DNA of 64,000 nt from Microbacterium sp. nov. GSS16 (GTDB lineage: Bacteria > Actinomycetota > Actinomycetes > Actinomycetales > Microbacteriaceae). Shown piece by piece: positions 59,619 through 64,000 of this stretch. Both the position numbers and the translations under genes were made by a program. How positions within the stretch are numbered: position 1 is the first letter of the stretch; each line of letters opens with the position of its first letter. The notes under the pieces are model-generated. The model did not search any database. It was not told the DNA's origin and was given only the letters and a program-made list of their open reading frames with translations. Where the stretch lies: positions 2,108,001 to 2,172,000 of the forward strand of contig NZ_CP116338.1 of assembly GCF_028198145.1 (NCBI RefSeq), read 5' to 3'.

Positions 59619-61055
59619 ATGGATGAGAGGGCAGTGCTGACGTCGGGGGCGCACCGCGCGATCCGGATGCTGGATGCGCACGAATCCGCGTACGCCGGCG
59701 AGCTGATCACCGACGGCGAGCGACGTGCTGTGCGGGTGGACGCCGAAGCCGTGGCCGAGCAGCTGTGGGAGCTGGCCGGTGCCGAGCACGTCGCCGGCGT
59801 GCGCGATGTGCTGCGCAGGGCGGACGGTCACGACGCGGTGCTCCCGTGGTGTGCGGAACGGGTGGAGGTGTTCGTCGGGCGCCGTGCTGCGGCGCAGAGC
59901 GCTCTCTCGGCGGGGGAGACGGTGACGCTGGTCGGCAGCCTGCTGCGCGGGATCGTCGAGGTCGCCGATCGCGGAGTCACAGGGCAGTGGTGGCTGACCG
60001 ACGAGGCGCGCCCCGTGTTCGCGCCGGGCGAGGGGATGGGGTGCGCCGCGTCCGCGGTCGCGCTCATCGCACGGCTGCGGGAGGGCTGCACGGATCGCGC
60101 GATGACCAGGGTGCTCGACGAGATCGGTGCGGCGGCAGGAGATCAGCGCATCGTCCGCCGGGAGATCGAGCGATTCGAGCGCGAGCTGACGGAGCTGGCG
60201 GCACCTCGCGCGCTGGTTCGTGACGTCCTCGCCCCCGAACGCGTGGTGTCGATCGGCGTGCACAGGGCGCATCTGCGCGCGGAGTCGGACCTGCTGGCCG
60301 CGGAGCCGAGCGCACTGCACCGCGTGCGGGACCGGCTGGCGGCGACAGCACAGCACGTAGGGCATCTGCTGCGGTCCGCAGTCGGACGCAGCGGGAGACG
60401 TGCCGCGCGAGAAGCCGGGCGTCGCCGGGAGCCGGTCGCGTCGGAGGTCGGGGCGGCCGGGCGAACAGCTCGCGCCCCGCGAGCGCGCGTGCTGGTCGTC
60501 GGCGGTGCGGCGGCCGCGCTGGTTCTGGTCGGCGGCTTGATGTGGCCGACGGCGGATGAGGACTCTGCGGCGATCGAAGGGGCTGCTGAGGCGACAGGTG
60601 CGCCGGCGTCGACGGGCGCGGCCGATCACGCCGCGGAGCCACCGGCGGGGTCGGCACCGGCGCCGGATCCCGGTGATGCGGCACGGGCGCCCACCGATGC
60701 GGCGGACGAGCGGCAGCCGGCGACCGTGCCCGCGCCGGATGCCGTGCTGGACGGCTCTGCGCAGCAGCATGCTGCTGAGCTGCTGACAGCCGTGCTGGCG
60801 TGCGCGGACAGGGGGGACCGGGAATGCGCCGACGCGATCGTCGATGGCGCAGGCGGCGCAGTGCGGGCGAGGCTGACCGGAACGGACGCGACGCGCACGA
60901 TCTCGGCTGTGGAGGACCACGGCGATGTGAGCGTGCTGCGCCTCGGCCCGTCAGGCGAGCGCGGTGAGCAGATGCTGGTGCTCGTCATGCAGAAAGACCG
61001 ATGGCTGGTCCGAGACGTCTACGACGTCGCGGACCAGCCATCAAGTCAGGGCTGA
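59619..61055 (+). CDS. Membrane-anchored hypothetical protein, possible pseudokinase
   Basis: A 478-residue protein of unknown family. Residues 1-290 are cytoplasmic and Ala/Arg-rich. Residues 100-150 (LSAGETVTLVGSLLRGIVEVADRGVTGQWWLTDEARPVFAPGEGMG) resemble the C-lobe of a Ser/Thr kinase ('G....l...ll.gla.lH..GvvHg.l....iL......pvl.dFG') in which the catalytic HRD and DFG motifs are gone. A single membrane helix follows (about 293-310, LVVGGAAAALVLVGGLMWP), then a Pro/Ala-rich spacer and a C-terminal domain of about 110 residues. This is the outline of PknB-type kinases. The start is uncertain (ATG 59619 or GTG 59634). It is convergent with sucB, with six bases between the stops. Confidence 0.65.
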   Translation: MDERAVLTSGAHRAIRMLDAHESAYAGELITDGERRAVRVDAEAVAEQLWELAGAEHVAGVRDVLRRADGHDAVLPWCAERVEVFVGRRAAAQSALSAGETVTLVGSLLRGIVEVADRGVTGQWWLTDEARPVFAPGEGMGCAASAVALIARLREGCTDRAMTRVLDEIGAAAGDQRIVRREIERFERELTELAAPRALVRDVLAPERVVSIGVHRAHLRAESDLLAAEPSALHRVRDRLAATAQHVGHLLRSAVGRSGRRAAREAGRRREPVASEVGAAGRTARAPRARVLVVGGAAAALVLVGGLMWPTADEDSAAIEGAAEATGAPASTGAADHAAEPPAGSAPAPDPGDAARAPTDAADERQPATVPAPDAVLDGSAQQHAAELLTAVLACADRGDRECADAIVDGAGGAVRARLTGTDATRTISAVEDHGDVSVLRLGPSGERGEQMLVLVMQKDRWLVRDVYDVADQPSSQG

Positions 61056-61061
61056 GCGCGC

Positions 61062-62858
61062 TCAGATCCCGAGGTTCGCGGTGAACTCCGCCGACTCGAG
61101 GCGGGTCTTGATCGCGCCGAGGAAGCGGGCAGCGTCGGCGCCGTCGATCGTGCGGTGATCGTAGGAGATCGCCAGGTAGACGTACGAGCGGACGGCGATG
61201 GCGTCCACGCCGTCGACCGTGACCACGCCGGGGCGCTTGAACACGACGCCGGTGCCCAGAATCGCCGACTGGGGCAGGAACACCAGGGGCGTGTCGAACA
61301 GCGCGCCGCGCGAGCCCGTGTTGGTCACCGTGAAGGTGCCGCCGGCGAGCTCGTCGGGCTTCAGCTTGTTGTCACGCGTGCGGGCCGCCAGGTCGGCGAT
61401 CTCCTGCGCGAGCTGGGCGATGTTCTTCGTTCCCGCATCACGGACGACCGGGGTGAGCAGGCCGCGCTCGGTGTCGACCGCGATCGAGATGTTCTCGCTC
61501 GCCGGGTACACGATCGAGTCGCCGTCGACGGTCGAGTTGATGATCGGGAAGGCCTGCAGCGCTTCCGCGGCGGCGAGCGTGAAGAACGGCAGGAACGAGA
61601 GCTTCGCGCCGGTCTTCTGGTTGAACTCGTCCTTCTTCGCGTTGCGGAAAGCCGCGAGCTTGGTGACATCGACCTCGACGAACGTGGTCAGCTGCGCGGT
61701 CTGCTGCATCGACGCCACCGCACGCTCGGCAACGACCTTGCGCAGACGCGACATCTTCTGCGTCGTGCCGCGCAGCGGGGAGACCTCGAGTGCGGGAGCT
61801 GCCGGAGCGGCCACCTCGGCGGCCGGTGCCTGCGAGGCCGTTTCGGCGGCCTTGAGGACGTCCTCCTTGCGGATGCGTCCTCCGACGCCGGTGCCGGTGA
61901 CCTTCGTCAGGTCGACGCCCTGCTGGCTGGCCAGGCGGCGCACCAGCGGAGTCACGTAGAGCGAGTCGGAGTCGGAGTCGCTGGAAGCGGGTGCCTGCTG
62001 AGCCGGTGCCTGCTGCTGGGCCGGTACCTGCTGCTGGGCCGGTGCCTGCTGCTGGGCCAGTGCCTGCTGCTGGGCCGGTGCCTCCTGCTGGGCCGGTGCC
62101 TCCTGCTGGGCCGGTGCCTCCTGCTGGGCCGGTGCCTCCTGCTGAGCGGGCGCCTGCTGGGCCGGTGCCTCCTGCTGAGCGGGCGCCTGCTGGGCCGGTG
62201 CCTCAGGGGCCGCGGGTGCGCCGGATCCGATGCGGGCGAGGACCGCGCCGACCTCGACGGTCTCGTCTTCACCGGCCAGGATCTCCTGGAGGGTTCCGGC
62301 GACGGGCGACGGGATCTCGGTGTCGACCTTGTCGGTCGAGATCTCGAGCAGTGCCTCGTCGACCGCGACGTCGTCGCCCACCTGCTTCAGCCAGCGCGTG
62401 ACGGTGCCCTCGGTGACGCTTTCGCCGAGTTCCGGCAGAACCACGTCCGTGGCGTCGCCCGATGCCGCAGGCGCGGACGGTCCGCTCTGGGCGGACTGCT
62501 GAGCGGCCTCGACCTCGTTCTCTGCCGGGGCTGCCGGCGACTGGGCCTGCTCGGCGGGTGCCTGCTGCTGCTCGGCCGGTGCTTCGGCAGCCGGGGCGTC
62601 GCCGCCCGACGACGCACCGCTGCCGTCGCCGATGCGCGCGAGAAGCGCGCCGACCTCGACGGTCTCATCCTCTGCGACGAGGATCTCTTCGATCACACCG
62701 CTGACGGGGGACGGGATCTCGGTGTCGACCTTGTCGGTCGAGATCTCCAGCAGGCCTTCATCAGCCTGAACGGTGTCGCCGACCTGCTTCAGCCAGCGAG
62801 TGACCGTGCCCTCGGTGACGCTCTCCCCGAGTGCGGGAAGGACCACGGCTGTGCTCAT
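61062..62858 (-). CDS. sucB: Dihydrolipoamide acyltransferase (E2) of 2-oxo-acid dehydrogenases
   Basis: A 598-residue E2. Two lipoyl domains start at residue 1 and about 136, each with EISTDKVDTEIPSP, where Lys is lipoylated. A Gln/Ala/Pro linker of about 75 residues follows. The peripheral subunit-binding domain (YVTPLVRRLASQQGVDLTKVTGTGVGGRIRKEDVL) comes next. The catalytic acyltransferase domain ends with ISYDHRTIDGADAARFL, whose HxxxDG is the active site. In actinobacteria this E2 serves pyruvate (with AceE) and often 2-oxoglutarate dehydrogenase, so SucB is the conventional name. ATG 62858 follows CGAAGGAGACTCGAC. lpd lies just upstream on the same strand. Confidence 0.93.
   Translation of the reverse strand: MSTAVVLPALGESVTEGTVTRWLKQVGDTVQADEGLLEISTDKVDTEIPSPVSGVIEEILVAEDETVEVGALLARIGDGSGASSGGDAPAAEAPAEQQQAPAEQAQSPAAPAENEVEAAQQSAQSGPSAPAASGDATDVVLPELGESVTEGTVTRWLKQVGDDVAVDEALLEISTDKVDTEIPSPVAGTLQEILAGEDETVEVGAVLARIGSGAPAAPEAPAQQAPAQQEAPAQQAPAQQEAPAQQEAPAQQEAPAQQEAPAQQQALAQQQAPAQQQVPAQQQAPAQQAPASSDSDSDSLYVTPLVRRLASQQGVDLTKVTGTGVGGRIRKEDVLKAAETASQAPAAEVAAPAAPALEVSPLRGTTQKMSRLRKVVAERAVASMQQTAQLTTFVEVDVTKLAAFRNAKKDEFNQKTGAKLSFLPFFTLAAAEALQAFPIINSTVDGDSIVYPASENISIAVDTERGLLTPVVRDAGTKNIAQLAQEIADLAARTRDNKLKPDELAGGTFTVTNTGSRGALFDTPLVFLPQSAILGTGVVFKRPGVVTVDGVDAIAVRSYVYLAISYDHRTIDGADAARFLGAIKTRLESAEFTANLGI
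61985..62210 (-). repeat. sucB: 18-bp tandem repeat encoding the E2 linker
   Basis: About twelve near-identical units (GCTGGGCCGGTGCCTCCT on the plus strand) code for the hexapeptide APAQQE/APAQQQ, with variants ALAQQQ and VPAQQQ. All units keep the frame. Arrays of this kind change length easily by slippage, so unit number may vary between strains. Confidence 0.9.
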
Positions 62859-62930
62859 GTCGAGTCTCCTTCGGAAAATTGTGATGCCCCAAGCTTAGTG
62901 ACCTGGGAGTCCATGGATATTGGTGCGTTC

Positions 62931-64000
62931 CTACAGCGCGTGCAGCGGTTTTCCGGCGAGTGCGAGGAAAGCCTCGCCGAGCGCTTCGCTCTGCGTGGGG
63001 TGCGCGTGGATGAGCGGCGCGATGTCTTCGGGATGCGCCTCCCAGGCCACGGCGAGCTGGCCTTCGGTGATGAGCTCCCCCACGCGGTCACCGAGCAGGT
63101 GCACACCGAGAACCGGGCCGTCCTTGCGGCGTACGACCTTGACCGTGCCGCTCGTGCCGATGATCTCGCTCTTGCCGTTGCCGGCGAGGTTGTACTCGTA
63201 CGACACGATGCCATCGGCACCGTGCGCGGCGACGGCGGCCTCCTCGGTGATGCCGACCGACGCCACTTCGGGACTGCTGTAGGTCACGCGAGGGATCTGC
63301 GACTCGGGGGGAGTCGGCACGTCCATTCCCGCGATCCGCTCGGCCACCGCGATTCCCTGCTGGAAGCTCCGGTGTGCGAGCTGCAGACCCGGCACGATGT
63401 CGCCGACCGCCCAGACGCCGGGTACGGCGGTGCGCAGCTGCTCGTCGACCGTCACGAAGCCGCGCTCGAGGCTCACGCCCGCCTCCTCGAACCCGAGGCC
63501 TTCGGTCACCGGTCCGCGACCGACCGCGACGAGGAGGTAGTCGGCGGTGAAGCTCTTGCCGTCCTCGAGCGTCACGGTCACCTGCGCGTCGTCCTGCTCT
63601 GCCTTCGCGAAGCGCGTGCCGAGCGAATAGCGGATGCCGCGACGCCGGAAGGCACGCTCGAGGCCCTTGCTCATCGCGATGTCCTCGTTGGGGACGAGAT
63701 GCGGCAGCGCTTCGACGATCGTGACCTCTGCGCCGAACGACTTCCAGACACTGGCGAACTCGACGCCGATGACGCCGCCACCCAGGATGATCACGCTGCC
63801 GGGCACCTCGTCGAGCGCCAGGGCGTGCTCGCTGGTGAGGATGCGCCCGCCGATCTCGAGACCGGGCAGCGACCGGCTGTACGAGCCGGTGGCGAGGACG
63901 ACGTCCGTGCCCACGTAGCGGTCGTCGCCCACGACGACCGAGCGGTCGGCGTCGAGCCGGCCCTCTCCGGAGACCGTGGTGATGCCGCGCGCCTTGATGA
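62931..64000 (-). CDS. lpd: Dihydrolipoyl dehydrogenase (E3), N-terminus beyond window
   Basis: The reading frame is open to the window edge and covers the last 356 residues of an enzyme of about 460. The FAD-binding first domain, including the redox Cys pair, lies outside the window. Seen are TGSYSRSLPGLE, the NAD-binding VIILGGGVIGVEFASVWKSFGAEVTIVEALPHL, YLLVAVGRGPVTEGLGFEEAGV, GVWAVGDIVPGLQLAHRSFQQGIAVAERIAG with the FAD-binding Asp, and the dimer-interface VAWEAHPEDIAPLIHAHPTQSEALGEA, where the first His-Pro supplies the catalytic His and Glu. E3 reoxidises the lipoyl group of SucB. The sucB start is 72 bases downstream of this stop, so they form one unit. Confidence 0.93.
   Translation of the reverse strand, partial: IKARGITTVSGEGRLDADRSVVVGDDRYVGTDVVLATGSYSRSLPGLEIGGRILTSEHALALDEVPGSVIILGGGVIGVEFASVWKSFGAEVTIVEALPHLVPNEDIAMSKGLERAFRRRGIRYSLGTRFAKAEQDDAQVTVTLEDGKSFTADYLLVAVGRGPVTEGLGFEEAGVSLERGFVTVDEQLRTAVPGVWAVGDIVPGLQLAHRSFQQGIAVAERIAGMDVPTPPESQIPRVTYSSPEVASVGITEEAAVAAHGADGIVSYEYNLAGNGKSEIIGTSGTVKVVRRKDGPVLGVHLLGDRVGELITEGQLAVAWEAHPEDIAPLIHAHPTQSEALGEAFLALAGKPLHAL

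Noticed and set aside
61985..62210. Repeat array considered as a CRISPR
   Set aside because: The units are 18 bp with no spacers and lie in frame within the E2 coding sequence. No cas gene is nearby.

Overview
The window is high-GC DNA from an actinobacterium. The gene set points to the family Microbacteriaceae, most likely Microbacterium or a close relative: DUF3145 and DUF4191 proteins, polyphosphate glucokinase, a glnA2-glnE pair, coproporphyrin-type ferrochelatase, an aceE-fasR-fabDHPF block, type B L31, and a family A polymerase beside rnpB. Genus placement is an inference from gene content. I see no insertion sequence, prophage, integrase or CRISPR array. No stretch longer than about 300 bases lacks a gene, except 42616-43057, which is filled by the RNase P RNA.

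Layout. 1-9.8 kb: end of a GT4 glycosyltransferase, a lone ABC ATPase, rpmE2, a DEDDh exonuclease divergent from a LysE exporter, an SSB paralogue, a lipoprotein, ettA, two thioesterases, a truncated haemoglobin and an MscS channel. 9.8-19.2 kb: pepN, ferrochelatase, rpiB, a Nei/Fpg glycosylase, an alanine/sodium symporter, a PaiB-like protein and an amidohydrolase. 19.2-28.8 kb: iron and redox genes (dps, gamma-carbonic anhydrase, tRNA-Met, CDGSH protein, haem-oxygenase-like diiron protein), BrkB, DUF72, two small acidic proteins, an alpha/beta hydrolase joined to a DUF262/DUF1524 protein, and a 2OG-Fe(II) dioxygenase-like protein. 28.9-37.5 kb: DUF3145, the type II fatty-acid block fabF-acpP-fabH-fabD-fasR behind aceE, and tRNA-Val. 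37.5-43.8 kb: a membrane-anchored zincin-like protein, an aldo/keto reductase, a YchJ protein, a zinc-ribbon coiled-coil protein, the polymerase, rnpB and ppgK. 43.8-56.5 kb: nitrogen assimilation (SPOR protein, glnA2, glnE, then glnA1) interrupted by a lipid-kinase and surface-glycan cluster. 56.5-64 kb: an RDD protein, a zinc protease divergent from a RimK-RCK_C fusion, DUF4191, a pseudokinase-like membrane protein, and sucB with a partial lpd.

How the genes work together. AceE (E1), SucB (E2) and Lpd (E3) supply the 2-oxo-acid dehydrogenase parts. aceE runs directly into fasR, then fabD, fabH, acpP and fabF, linking acetyl-CoA formation to fatty-acid synthesis. GlnE is the expected modifier of the GlnA1 encoded 7 kb away, and the glnA1 upstream region carries four half-sites in the exact spacing of a tandem GlnR operator.

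The most striking regulatory feature is a repeated start architecture. A TAnnnT-like -10 hexamer followed by 6 or 7 bases and then ATG or GTG precedes 18 genes, which would give leaderless mRNAs. This pattern was used to choose several starts. The best candidates for something undescribed are the DUF262/DUF1524 protein (27.8-25.8 kb), whose nuclease residues appear replaced and which carries an unassigned C-terminal domain, and the dioxygenase-like gene next to it.
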